A stretch of 64,000 nucleotides of DNA. It comes from Isoperla grammatica (taxonomy: Eukaryota > Arthropoda > Insecta > Plecoptera > Perlodidae). Positions 11,361 to 23,569 of this stretch are shown here, piece by piece. The translations under genes were made by a program, and so were the position numbers. The stretch lies in the NCBI GenBank assembly GCA_945910005.1, contig OX246743.1, positions 2,616,122 to 2,680,121 of the forward strand, in the 5' to 3' direction. The notes below the pieces were generated by a model. That model was not told the DNA's origin. It saw only the letters and a program-made list of their open reading frames with translations, and searched no databases. The stretch's first letter is position 1. Each line of letters starts with the position of its first letter.

Positions 11361-13405
11361 TGTGACGTACGTGAATACTCTCTAACATCGCTGTGACGTC
11401 ACGTGAATACTCTCTAACATCGCTGTGACGTCACGTGAATACTCTCTAACATCGCTGTGATGTCACGTGAATACTCTCTAACATCGTTGTGACGTCACGT
11501 GAATACTCTCTAACATCGTTGCGACGTCACGTGAATACTCTCTAACATCGCTGTGACGTCACGTGAATACTCTCTTACATCGCTGTGACGTCACGTGAAT
11601 ACTCTCTAACATCGTTGCGACGTCACGTGAATACTCTCTAACATCGTTGTGACGTCACGTGAATACTCTCTAACATCGCTGTGACGTCACGTGAATACTC
11701 TCTAACATTGCTGTGACGTCACGTGAATACTCTCTAACATCGCTGTGACGTCACGTGAATACTCTCTAACATCGCTGTGACGTCACGTGAATACTCTCTA
11801 ACATCGTTGCGACGTCACGTGAATAATCTCTAACATCGTTGTGACGTCACGTGAATACTCTCTAACATCGTTGTGACGTCACGTGAATACTCTCTAACAT
11901 CGTTGTGACGTCACGTGAATACTCTCTAACATCGCTGTGACGTCACGTGAATACTCTCTAACATCGCTGTGACGTCACGTGAATACTCTCTAACATCGTT
12001 GTGACGTCACGTGAATACTCTCTAACATCGCTGTGACGTCACGTGAATACTCTCTAACATCGCTGTGACGTCACGTGAATACTCTCTAACATCGCTGTGA
12101 CATCACGTGAATACTCTCTAACATCGCTGTGACATCACCTGAATAGTCTCTAACATCGTTGTGACGTCACGTGAATACTCTCTAACATCGCTGTGACGTC
12201 CCGTGAATACTCTCTAACATCGCTGTGACGTCACGTGAATACTCTCTAACATCGCTGTGACATCACGTGAATACTCTCTAACATCGCTGTGACATCACCT
12301 GAATAGTCTCTAACATCGTTGTGACGTCACGTGAATACTCTCTAACATCGCTGTGACGTCACGTGAATACTCTCTAACATCGCTGTGACATCACCTGAAT
12401 ACTCTCTAACATCGTTGTGACGTCACGTGAATACTCTCTAACATCGTTGTGACGTCACGTGAATACTCTCTAACATCGCTGTGACGTCACCTGAATACTC
12501 TCTAACATCGCTGTGACGTCACGTGAATACTCTCTAACATCGCTGTGACGTCACGTGAATACTCTCTAACATCGTTGTGACGTCACGTGAATACTCCCTT
12601 ACATCGTTGTGACGTCACGTGAATACTCTATAACATCGTGGTGACGTCACGTGAATACTCTCTAACATCGTGGTGACGTCACGTGAATACTCTCTAACAT
12701 TGCTGTGACGTCACGTGAATACTCTCTAAAATCGTTGCGACGTCACGTGAATACTCTCTAACATCGTTGTGACGTCACGTGAATACTCTCTAACATCGCT
12801 GTGACGTCACGTGAATACTCTCTAACATCGCTGTGACGTCACGTGAATACTCTCTAACATCGTTGTGACGTCACGTGAATACTCTCTAACATCGTTGTGA
12901 CGTCACGTGAATACTCTCTAACATCGTTGTGACGTCACGTGAATACTCTCTAACATCGCTGTGACGTCACCTGAATACTCTCTAACATCGCTGTGACGTC
13001 ACGTGAATACTCTCTAACATCGTTGTGACGTCACGTGAATACTCTCTAACATCGCTGTGACGTCACGTGAATACTCTCTAACATCGTTGTGACGTCACGT
13101 GAATACTCTCTAACATCGTTTTGACGTCACGTGAATACTCTCTTACATCGTTGTGACGTCACGTGAATACTCTCTAACATCGCTGTGACGTCACGTGAAT
13201 ACTCTCTAACATCGTTGTGACGTCACGTGAATACTCTCTTACATCGTTGTGACGTCACGTGAATACTCTCTAACATCGCTGTGACGTCACGTGAATACTC
13301 TCTAACATCGTTGTGACGTCACGTGAATACTCTCTAACATCGTTGTGACGTCACGTGAATACTCTCTTACATCGTTGTGACGTCACGTGAATACTCTCTT
13401 ACATC
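11361..13405 (+). repeat. 32-bp minisatellite, about 64 units, each with CRE + E-box
   Basis: Every unit after the first (31 bp) is exactly 32 bp. The core is TGTGACGTCACGTGAATACT followed by CTCTAACATCG and a two-base variable end (CT or TT). TGACGTCA is the palindromic CRE/ATF site and CACGTG the E-box core; they overlap by three bases. Sporadic variants are TGACATCAC, CACCTG and CTTACATC. A pair of variant units with CACCTGAATAGTC recurs exactly 160 bp apart (12141 and 12301), so blocks of five units were duplicated. There are no spacers, so this is not a CRISPR array. Confidence 0.98.
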
Positions 13406-13985
13406 TGCTCATCCTCATCCTAATTTTTTTTTGATGCTATTCTTCGGTTTTCATGAGACAGAATCTCATTTTGAAATTATTTAAGGTTCATGTATGATTT
13501 ATAAGACTGATTAATGTGTCGGTCGAACTGTTCATTCTATGATGTAACTAGGCTAATCGAGTCGTGGATAAAAACGCCGGGTTGAACTACTTAAACGATA
13601 GACAAGCATTTGCATTCGTCTTCACTTTACCATGATTGCATTTCCACAACAGTGGATTCAAGTTTTGGAACCGAAATGTGCTCAGAACATGATGGAGTGT
13701 TCTATTATAGCCTAGATCAACACCGAGTAGGTAACGCCCCCCGTGGTTGACAAACGAACAAGAAACCGTACACCATCAATACACCATCCCCGCCTGATTG
13801 AGTTTTGCCAACATATTATGACATCACTACGGTTTTTTGTGAATGAAGGTATTGAACTAAATCGGTTTGAGAATAATAAAGTAGGTTTGTAAATGTGGGC
13901 CAATAAACCGATTGAGACTATATTGATTGCTTTAATAATATATTTATGTGATTCTTCAGCGACGACACTGTTAAATATAGCGATG
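13406..13985. other. Intergenic
   Basis: No gene seen. AACTAGGCTAATCGAGTCG near 13547 echoes the SINE-associated word at 38.79 kb. Confidence 0.45.
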
Positions 13986-14004
13986 AGTTGTGTTGGTGAG
14001 ATAT

Positions 14005-14255
14005 AGCGCATTGCATTGGGTGCACTGGTGCACTGGTGCACTGGTATGCACTGAGTGCGGCTGTCGTATTCCATTGGGTACACTGGTGCACTGGTTTGCA
14101 CTGAGTGCGGCTGGCGCATTCCATTGGGCTTTCGAGTGCGCACTCGGGCAACCGTCGCGTATTGCACTGGCCGCGCTGCACTGGCCGCACTGCACTGGAC
14201 GAGTGCATAAAATACCGCACTGAGCTGCACTGCCTTCACGGTTCAGTGCAAAGAA
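14005..14255. repeat. GTGCACTG-rich degenerate tandem repeat
   Basis: Short units GGTGCACT are followed by two larger copies containing TGCACTGAGTGCGGCTG and ATTCCATTGGG about 62 bp apart, then more TGCACTGGCCGC. Related words (TGCACTCAGTGCGACACTCG) recur at 14610-14690. Confidence 0.75.
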
Positions 14256-14698
14256 TCGAGTGCGGTTTGGAGACGCGTATTTTGTATTTTGACAGCGATT
14301 AGACCAAGATTCATGATGTACTAATGATAATATGTTTGTAGTGTGCTGTAATAATCGTAGGCTAGATCCATATATGCAAATAGTTGGGGCAAGCTCCACG
14401 AAAGGTTTATTTAAATGGAAGTTTCTAAATCTTCTGAAATACGTTGACCAAGCCGTAGACCTACATTATTATTTCTAGAACATATAAGACAAAAATTAAG
14501 CCGAAAATGGAAGGATATATTTTGGACGTTGTATACAAGATCCGTAAAATACAAAACGTGCGTTGTATGTACACAACTATTCTGACATTGAGGTTATGTT
14601 GTTGCACTGGTGTGTTCGACTGCACTCAGTGCGACACTCGGCGAGTGCATGACGTCACAGCGATATTGCAGTGCGCACCGAGTGCATATACTCGTCGT

Positions 14699-14838
14699 AC
14701 AACATCTTCGGTAATGCTTCCGTCACGGGTGGGTGAGCGGCAGCCAACTAGCGACCATGGCTAATTCAGATACCTGCTCGGGTTGGCCGAGACCGTAAAC
14801 ACGTCATTGATTGATGACGACAGCATTACCGAAGTTGT
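14699..14838. repeat. Small inverted repeat
   Basis: ACAACATCTTCGGTAATGCT pairs with AGCATTACCGAAGTTGT (14822-14838). The arms are short, with one bulge. Confidence 0.55.
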
Positions 14839-14981
14839 TTTAAGAGACCTATACCAATAGAATACGCCAATAGCCTAAAAAAAAATAGTGATGATTCAGT
14901 ACCCGCATAAGCCGGCTCAGTCGGTTGAGTCACCGGTCTCGCTCGACGCGACGATCCAAGACTGACCGGGTCCTCAGAGCG

Positions 14982-15114
14982 ATTCTGAATGGGCAAAGAT
15001 TAGTTTATCACCGGTTTTGGTCGTTGCTGAAGGCGAATGCAAGGCGGTGATTGGCTCATCGCCTTCTTCTAACGAGAGAAACTGGTGATAGAGTTATTGT
15101 CGCCCATTCAGAAT
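14982..15114. mobile_element. 133-bp MITE-like element
   Basis: Terminal inverted repeats ATTCTGAATGGGC...TTATCACCGGTTT and AAACTGGTGATA...GCCCATTCAGAAT, about 36 bp each and imperfect, surround a 60-bp centre. Confidence 0.75.
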
Positions 15115-15334
15115 GTGAGCAAAATAATAATGCGTTAGCTTTAAATATTCTTCTAATAAATGTTATGACAAATGCTGATAATTTAAATTGTAATATAATA
15201 TGAAGGCTTATGGAACAATAATGGTAAAAAAGAATAAAATTAATAATAAAAAAACAAGATTAAATAAAATTCATAAGTTTCACGTAACTTTTAATCTCCG
15301 ATTAGGCGGTAATCGGAGATTTACTACGAACAAC

Positions 15335-15387
15335 ATAGCAAGACATGGCAAGACATGGCAAGACATGGCAAGACATGGCAAGACATG
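15335..15387 (+). repeat. Decamer tandem repeat AGACATGGCA x5
   Basis: The 10-bp unit repeats about five times. It lies inside a chance 110-codon open frame. Confidence 0.9.
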
Positions 15388-15549
15388 CGTATTGAATGTA
15401 ATGTGTATTTATGCCATGGTTGGTCGGTTACCAAACCAAGATTATTATAAATCGGATCTTAACGAACTTGGTGAATTCGAACAGAAGATGAAGACCAAAA
15501 ATTCAGTAGCTAATTATCTTATTCACAGCTAAAAATGCAACCGGTAACA

Positions 15550-15571
15550 CCCCCCCCCCCCCCCCCCCCCC
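15550..15571 (+). repeat. Poly-C tract (22)
   Basis: Uninterrupted C run directly after GGTAACA. Confidence 0.95.
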
Positions 15572-16034
15572 ACACGACCATAGAGCCTAGATTAAAAGCC
15601 GGCGACGCAATCTTGCTAACGTCACGCGAATGGTTCCCTTATAGTGTGACGCCACTGCTTAGGGTGAGGGAGGGGAGGGGGGTCTATTCAAGACCTAGAC
15701 TCACAATCCAGCACCCATTTACTCTCACGCCTCATGTGTGCTAATGGAACGCACTCCCGCTCCGAGCAGCTACCTAACTACCGCTCCACGTTTACGCCGA
15801 GCGATCGAGCTCCCAATAACGAGTGCTTCCTTTTAGAATGGGCCCATTTCAAAAATTCTAAATCTGTTTACTTTTATGTTGGGTACGTTCTTTCAGGGCC
15901 TCCCTTAGGGTTCCATGAAGAGGATTTTGTCTGGCCGGGTAGGGGCTTAGTATACCTTTACTTGCAAGGCTTTGTTTAACATGCGATAAGGGCAGTGACC
16001 TAGGAAACCCTACTCTAACGGAATATTATATTTA

Positions 16035-16520
16035 TATTATTATCATCATCATTTATTTTGCAGTTGTAGAAGCTGGGAAGATGGTAGAAAGGGGCATTAT
16101 ACTCCAATCACATATAGTGTATAAACAGCCTTTATAAAGTAATATAACCAAATATAGAACAAGAAAATAAAACACAAATTACAATGAAAAAGAGCGAATT
16201 ACTCTTTCAAATTTTGGATCTGGCAGAGAGAGGTGAGTTTATGTTTTCTTAGTGAGGGACAAGTTCCAAAACACTGCGGCTCTGCAATAAAAGCTGTGGA
16301 AGTAGGAATTGGTGCGGGCGAATGGAGATATCAAGGAATGGGTCTTGTGACGCATGGAAGGTCGGAACATGTTGGAAGATATCACGACCCATAGATAAGC
16401 AGTGCTGACGCTTGGCTGTTATGTTGTTTGAGATGAGTCATACTGCTGAAGTTTCATCAGCCTTGAGAGTCATCAACATGGATCGAATACTGCGACGATC
16501 AAAAGATCACAACTTCTATT
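16035..16520 (-). pseudogene. Decayed 3' end of a LINE
   Basis: The minus strand gives ISNNITAKRQHCLSMGRDIF and, after a frameshift, ARTNSYFHSFYCRAAVFWN. The SYFHSF....VFWN pattern is the usual C-terminal signature of Jockey/CR1-like reverse transcriptases just before the stop. Beyond it an AT-rich stretch ends in AAATAAATGATGATGATAAT, like the microsatellite tail of such elements. Frameshifts and stops show it is dead. Confidence 0.5.
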
Positions 16521-19230
16521 CTACTGAAGTAATTACTTTTATTTGCCCATTTCTATAATAACTACAGCGAAACATTGTCAAACGGTCGAGCAATGCATTT
16601 CATTACTACATTCATAGTGTAGATCCTTTATAGAACATGTACTGTGCGAAACATGTTTATATGTTAAAAGCAGTGACAGTTTTAGTCCCGTTTCCAAGAA
16701 AATGTAATAATACTCTCAAAGATAGACATGTCTTGTCAGTTAAAGATATCTTCTACTTTATTGCTTCTTTCTTGTAATTTTTCCTTTCGACATATGTGAT
16801 TTAGTGTTTTTATATTACCCAATCCCCTGTGCACCAATCGTCCATTTAAGTTGGAAAACACTGGCCTCGAAAAAATCTTAGTAAAAAACCAGACCAAGTT
16901 CGGAAAACATATTTTCGCCGTAAAACTTCTGTCTGGTGATAAAACCAGTGACGATATGATGGAGTCTTATAAGAAACAAACAACGCAGGAAATTGTTTGT
17001 GCGTCCATCTTGAATTCCTCGATATAACAATGTGTACGTAATTTACTGAAAGTTTTTTGTGTCTTGAGTGATGTCGGATAAAGTTGATCTTAAGTTTGAG
17101 TAAACATTTCCTGAGCTCAAATTGTTGAGCTTAATGTGTTTTGACTATGCTCGTTATTAATTATCATCCAACGAAGTCAAAAGAAAGGGGATGGGGGTGA
17201 ATGCCTGTTAAGATACACTCGCTTTCAGTAAAAATCACACACAACAATTTTCAGCCATTTTAAAACGTAATCTTATTTCATTTCTATAGATCTAAGCTCA
17301 AACGAGATTATTTTTCTGAAAGTTTATCATGAGGTATTCCAACTACAATAGTCAAAACAACAATAAAAAATAGGTTTCCATATAAACTATATTTAGAAAG
17401 TATTTTAATTAAGGAAAAATATCGGCTACCATTTTGAACCTCCTATGCAACAGAACCCTAAAGGAACTAATGTATGTGTCAGATATACCATATCGTCAGC
17501 ATTAGCCATGGAAGAGTGGAGCATTTAGCTCTGTAACCGCTCGGAATAGTTTGCTGACACGATCGTAGTCAGCACACGCGTTACGCTCAACTATAGCAGA
17601 CCTAGAAGCTTGAATCTAGAATAATACCTCCCAGAACCAGAATAGAACAACTATTCTGCAGTTTTGTGATTTCCGCATATTGAATAGGTAATCCATGAAA
17701 ATATTTTCTTCAAGTTCTGTTTTAAAAGAGTAAAATAAACTGCCTATTAATTCTCGAGTGTTTTTATCGGGTAGTTTAGGAAAAATAAAAGGGCCAATTA
17801 TTGTTATTACGATGAGAACTTTTAATAATAACTAGATGTTTTTAAACGTAATTCGTGTTGTGCTTGAGACTACTTGAGACAACCAACACTAGTGCGGTCA
17901 AAGCGGTCGACGGTTATCCACTTTCAATACTCGATAAATATTAAATTAATGTTATGAAATGAATAAAACAAAACACCAAAGATATGGAACCAAACCGACC
18001 TTCCCAGTGTCAAAGACGGGAAACTGGGATGAATGATGAATAGTGATGTAACGCAAAGTTGACATTACACAAGGAAACAATACCTAATGGAGTATTGTAA
18101 CTATTTCAAAGATTAATCACGGATAATTACTACAGTATAACAATCGATACAGTACCTACCGTAGCTCAAGCTGTTTTCTAGCTGCAAACACATGTCCTAT
18201 GTCTAGGGTCTAAATAAAGCCGATCAACTAGTGCTACTACAACTTGAGGTAGTTTTTATAAAGTAAGTATGTCAACCCAATCACCGCTACGCTGCGCTAT
18301 TGTCACCGTGCGCAAGTTGGTCAATGTAGCTACCATAGCAGTTTCGGTAGTGTTTACATTCTTATATTTTGTAATTACCTTGAACAAAGCTTATAAAGTA
18401 TGAATGAAAAGAGTTGTTTCAAGAGATGATAAGTATCGTGTATACAAGCGAGGATCTCTCTCTCACCATGTTTTATTTTGAGAGTTCTATATTGATATAT
18501 CTGGATGTAATGGAAGCTAGTTACAGTTGGCCTACGGACAGGCGGGTCTTGCAACGCTGCGAAACGCTCGATACAGTTACGCCGTATGTGTTACACTTTT
18601 AGCTATAGCTAACGCCTATGTGGCCTGCCTGTGTTTGGCGCTATCTGTCGCGTACCTCTGGAACTGCAACAGCTATTGTTTTCCCGCAAACTTGAGCTGG
18701 TATGGCGCCTTGCAAGACTAATATTGTCCGTGGAAAGAGGATGTTTTTCACATATCTGAGTAAATAAACAACACGTTTATGAATATGTATGGTAATGTTT
18801 ATGATTATAATGGACCTGCAAGATTGTTGGGGAGCGGGTCTGCATTCTCATTTCCGATATTGAAACTTTGAGGGGTTTTAGTCCCTATTGCTTAGCAGCA
18901 ACATATTATTTAAAATGTAAACAAAAATGCCCAAACCGCAGCCAAAGTGCAAAAATGGCGGCCCCAGCCGACTTCTATGGCTATAGTTTAGTGGTACACA
19001 GATTTACCAGCAAATAGATGTAGGTCAGACACGCAGTTACTATTATAAGTCCATGGTCGGGGCAACCGTGGCTTGTTTAAATTTGCTTTCCTTCACCACA
19101 CAAACACGTACTTTGACGCATCTCGCTAACGAAATCATAAACGTTAGATAGAAGCAGAGATTTACCAAACTGAAATAAAAACGCGCTAGAAATGTCTCGT
19201 TGGTCTTCCGTCGCTAATTTGCAACACCTC
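16521..19230. other. Intergenic, no gene recognised
   Basis: AT-rich, with no open frame over 65 codons and none with a recognisable motif. Confidence 0.5.
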
Positions 19231-19233
19231 ATC

Positions 19234-19259
19234 CGCCCCCCCACCCCCCCCCTCCCCCC
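19234..19259 (+). repeat. C-rich tract
   Basis: C run interrupted by single A and T bases. Confidence 0.9.
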
Positions 19260-19945
19260 GTTTCACCAAGCACCAGTTCAATAATGCATGGCTGCCATTT
19301 GCATAGAGAGCAGCGTTTTAAACAACAAGTCAGCACCTATCACGGGCATTGGCGTTGCTAAGCAACCATCTTCATTAACTCACTTTCACCGCGTGAGTAT
19401 CGTAGCCAGGTTCGGCCGACCATTCCACCTTCACTTGACTTCCCTAGAAGATTTTTGCATTTTAATTAACGTTTCTGGAGTTGTTTTTATTACTCTCAGA
19501 TTGTCGACGTACAATTTAACGTATATACTAACTTGAATTTGCAAAAAAAAAAAACTGTCGAAAAGTTGCGATACGATATTTTTGTTAAGAGTTTCACCAA
19601 AGAAAATAAATGTTGTGAACTTAAGTGAAAGTTTTTCCATAAATTTGGCATTTCGTTTCGCTTTCATGATAATTAGGTTAGACTAATTGGATTGTACTGG
19701 CCTAAATTCCAATTACTGCAACCGTATCGTAACGAAAAACCTACTGGTTTCCAATTATTTTTCTTCTTTTATACATCCACAAAATTAAATTGGTGTGTTT
19801 TGTTTGGTTATTAAAGCATTCATTTATAAAAGAACTTGAGGTGTTTTGTACACTTTACACTATGCGTACTGCTCATATTCCATTTGTAAACTTTGTTCAC
19901 TCTAGAAGCTGCAGTTTTTCGCGGGAAATAATACTTGTGATGAAT

Positions 19946-20101
19946 GACGTATGTCAATTATACTTCATACTTATACTGGTGGCTGATTGCAAGTCGTATG
20001 TATGTCAACTTATACTTTATACTTATATTGGTGGCTGATTGCAAGTCGTATGTATGTCAACTTATACTTTATACTTATATTGGTGGCTGATTGCAAGTCG
20101 T
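19946..20101 (+). repeat. 52-bp tandem repeat, three copies
   Basis: GGTGGCTGATTGCAAGTCG recurs at a 52-bp spacing (about 19979, 20031 and 20083), with TATGTCAACTTATACTTTAT between. Copies 2 and 3 are nearly identical; copy 1 is diverged. Confidence 0.93.
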
Positions 20102-21730
20102 TGGTCTATGACGTCATCTTCTGACATAAGTACTGTTAAATTATTTACTCTATAATAACTTATTTAATTTAATTATTTATTTGAGGATACACGATAGCAA
20201 TACATACATTGTTTCATTTTCCGTTTACATTCAATGTTATATGTTACATGTTGCATAAAACATAATCCATTATAAACACAAACACTCTATAACACTACTG
20301 AATGGAAGAAGAGGAGATCCCATAAGTCGTGAGTCTTGTGTGTGACCCGCCTCTCTGCTATTCACTTATTAATTAAAGTTGTATGCACCTTGGAAACGAC
20401 CAATCAATATCTTTGAAATAATCTATGTTTGCAAAAAATTTATTATTTGCAACTTATTATTGTGAGGTTAGTTAGTTTTTTTATTATTTGGTGTGAGTAC
20501 TCAACAGGTCATATAACAATAATGTTTCGTATGAACACCTGTAATAGGGTGCACAGCGGTGTGGGAGGGCTGATCTTAACAGGAACTAGAAGGAGGACTT
20601 ATATTCATTTAATCTTAAACTGATCTATCACCAACTTGTGATCAACATGAACGTCCCTGTACCGAAAACATTGCTCGCTGTAGTCAAGAATTGAATACTT
20701 TCGTAAAACTAAACTAAGAACTTAAAACTTGGAAGATATGAACAGTGTAGGCCTATACCAGGCGCGTCGGTATGAGTACTTGTCCAATAGAATATTGTGA
20801 CGTCACAATTTCCGTGTCAACCAATGACGAACCGTATTTGTGACTCCAAACAATCATGACAGTTGACAGTTGACAGATAGTTTTGTTTTTGCAAACATTG
20901 TAGCGAGGGTTACCCGTTCAGATATTTCGTTTTCCTTAACACGAAACAGTGAAAAACAAGTTGATTAAACTGATAAGTCAAGTATTGCAAATTAATGATA
21001 CAATTACTACTTTAAATAATAACAACGTTTCATGGAAAGTTGTTTGGAGTCAGATAGCTCGTCCGCCATTTAATCTGACGTCATCACTAATAGTCTATGC
21101 CCGTGTTCAGCGCAAGACCTACAATCAGACTTTGACTTACAAAGAAATAATAGGAACGCCGCTAGTTTCTATAATTGAACTAATTATTCTACAACACGGC
21201 AATATGACTGCAAAGGCTTAAATATGCCGAGAGGTTCAAAGCTGTGGTAAAGTGGTTAAAACTAAATCGTATTATATTCAAGTTTGGAACAAGTCACTCT
21301 CTGAAGAAGAGCGCCCTGAGTTAACGAGATAAAGCAGAACGTGCTCGACTGTCTTCTGTCTTCGCGGGGTGGATTAAAGAGACAGACTCTCGCGGCAGTT
21401 GGCAACACACTACGTCAACACTCAGGTCTTGTTTACTAAACGACGTGGCAGTTACAACAATCGCAAATACAACATCTGTCTATTCATCACAATTTGAAAT
21501 ATGAAATATGTGTTGGACGTTTGTTTCAAGAAATGCAGTTTTATTTATTTCTTAACTAATATTTTAATAATCATGGAGTATTCAGTGATTCAGTCTCGAC
21601 CGTTGAGCCGTGCGGAATAATTTAAACGATTAGGACAAATCTTGATCCCACGTAACGTATAGACAAAGTTAGATGCACGCCGAGTATAGCAACACATTAT
21701 TACGAATAATGTTCACTACTGCACTTTAGC
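20102..21730. other. Intergenic, no gene recognised
   Basis: AT-rich; TGACAGTTGACAGTTGACAG near 20860 is a short three-copy repeat. A 90-codon frame at 20949-21221 shows no domain. Confidence 0.45.
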
Positions 21731-22019
21731 GTTGAGTGAGTAATATAGGGTAGAGTCGCAACGCAATGGCAGTTTGTCTACCGCCTTATGCTGCCCAACA
21801 TACTTTAGTCGGGTAGTAGAAGTTCGCCAAGCGACGCGATGACGGAGTGTTCGGCTGTCTTCGTATATCTTCGGTGAAGTAGCCGACCAATCAGGCTCCG
21901 TCATCGCGTCGCTTGGCGAACTTCTACTACCCGACTAAAGTATTTTGGGACACAAAAGGTGGTAGACAAACTGCAGATGGTGTGGGGACTGTACCCAAAA
22001 TTACTCACTCAACGACTAT
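21731..22019. mobile_element. 289-bp foldback MITE
   Basis: The inner arms 21801-21847 and 21896-21942 are perfect 47-bp complements. Outside them lie diverged extensions (GCAGTTTGTCTACCGCC / GGTGGTAGACAAACTGC and GTTGAGTGAGTAAT / ATTACTCACTCAAC). The outer parts are more diverged than the inner ones, which is unusual for age-matched arms. Confidence 0.85.
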
Positions 22020-23390
22020 ATTCTTGTGTTAGAACCAATGTAATCTCTGTTAAAACGCATTAAACTCGTGTTAAATTGTGAACAGGCTTATGGGAGACCT
22101 GGTTTCGAGACCCAGTTGGGGTAGTTTGTTTCCAATATCTGCATTCTACACGGTCCACAAATACTCTTTCGAGTATAAATAAATAATCTCTTGCATCCTG
22201 CCTAGTCATGACATAAAACACTAAACATTTAGCCGGGAATGATATAACACTGCAGGGTTGGACGTACAAAGGTTATGTCTGGAAGCGAACATAAAGCTGC
22301 GGGTAATGAAGGTTGAGGTACGACGCATCCCGATTAGACTGCGATGTATCGCTGTATCGCTGTTGTCAAGCGATACCTTACAGAGTTTTATCACACTAGC
22401 TCACGCCGGGGCTCAACTTTATGAGCTAGTTAAGAGCGTATTTTACGTCCCTCTTCGCTAACATCGCCATCCGCATCCCGTACGTTATTTTATTATTTCA
22501 TTGGATTGTCTGGATTGCTCAGTTGTATCTCTTAACAGACGGTTTTGTGCGGGCGAGCGAATAGCTCTACTCTACTTCTTTATTTGTATCATCTCTCTGA
22601 ATGGTTTATGTTTCTAATGCCATTTGCAATCCTAGAAGTTATATTTTTATTTCTTTATATATTATTGTCATTTCTTACTAAATGTCTCTACAATCAGAAG
22701 ACTGTATGATGATTGCAACATTTATTTGTGATGTGATCTTTTAAATGTTGACAATCTTATGCCAGCTGACGCTAACTTGTAATCTCCATGGCAACAACCA
22801 ATCATGACGATGTTGGCCATAGAACATAGCATGAGAAAGTTAGCGAAGGGGTCAATATTTAGCCGTTGGTCATAATATCAGGTCATAGCGGCTCAAAATT
22901 TGCAATAGAAAGAAATTCGACTACATCCTTCTTGGTAGGGAGTACAATCCCAACACAGCTTGTTTCCATAGATACCCTGCCTACAAAGTGTGGGCTTTCA
23001 CTGTTCCCCTTTGTTACGTTATAACAATAACAACGCAGATGACACCAAACGAAGCCTAAGTTTAGGAATCTAATAACATAATTTTAAACGTTTTGACATT
23101 GTATTGTACATTTCACCATTATTCTTGAATTATTTGTTAGTTTTACAATCGATCTTGAATTCGATAGTAGTGATGTGGTTGTACTGGAACTGGGAGTATA
23201 TCAGCTACTTACGACCAGCTCAACACGTTATCCCGTTGTCCCAACAGGGCAGACAACCTTTATTGTGGCACAACACCCACAAGTCCTTCTTTGTCAACAA
23301 CTCGACATTTTTGTCGATGTTGCAACTTTTCCGCCCTGTTTCATTTCCTGTGTCTAGTCAGTGATCCACCCCCCCACGCAGCGGCTACCC
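22020..23390. other. Intergenic
   Basis: No gene recognised. A tRNA-like word GGTTTCGAGACCC sits near 22100 without a convincing box A. Confidence 0.45.
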
Positions 23391-23394
23391 CTCT

Positions 23395-23412
23395 CCCCCC
23401 CCCCCCCCCCCA
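23395..23412 (+). repeat. Poly-C tract (18), in C-rich region
   Basis: C run within a pyrimidine-rich stretch from 23.36 to 23.57 kb that also holds a second interrupted C block near 23545-23562. Confidence 0.93.
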
Positions 23413-23569
23413 ACACTCGCGTCGTGGTTTATTTATCTCTCTGTCAACACTTTGCGCTCTTGTATACATGTTTCGTGTTGTTTGTTTGCCCCCATGTTTC
23501 TGGCTCGTTTCCTGAACAAAGTCTACCGCAGAGTAGCCAAGACCCCCCCCCCACCCCCCACCCGGCATC

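Noticed and set aside
11361..13405. CRISPR-like array of 32-bp repeats
   Set aside because: Units abut with no spacers, and the surrounding DNA is insect nuclear sequence.
13712..14399. Overlapping Cys/Ala/His-rich frames up to 175 codons
   Set aside because: They arise from the GTGCACTG repeat cluster, read in several frames on both strands.
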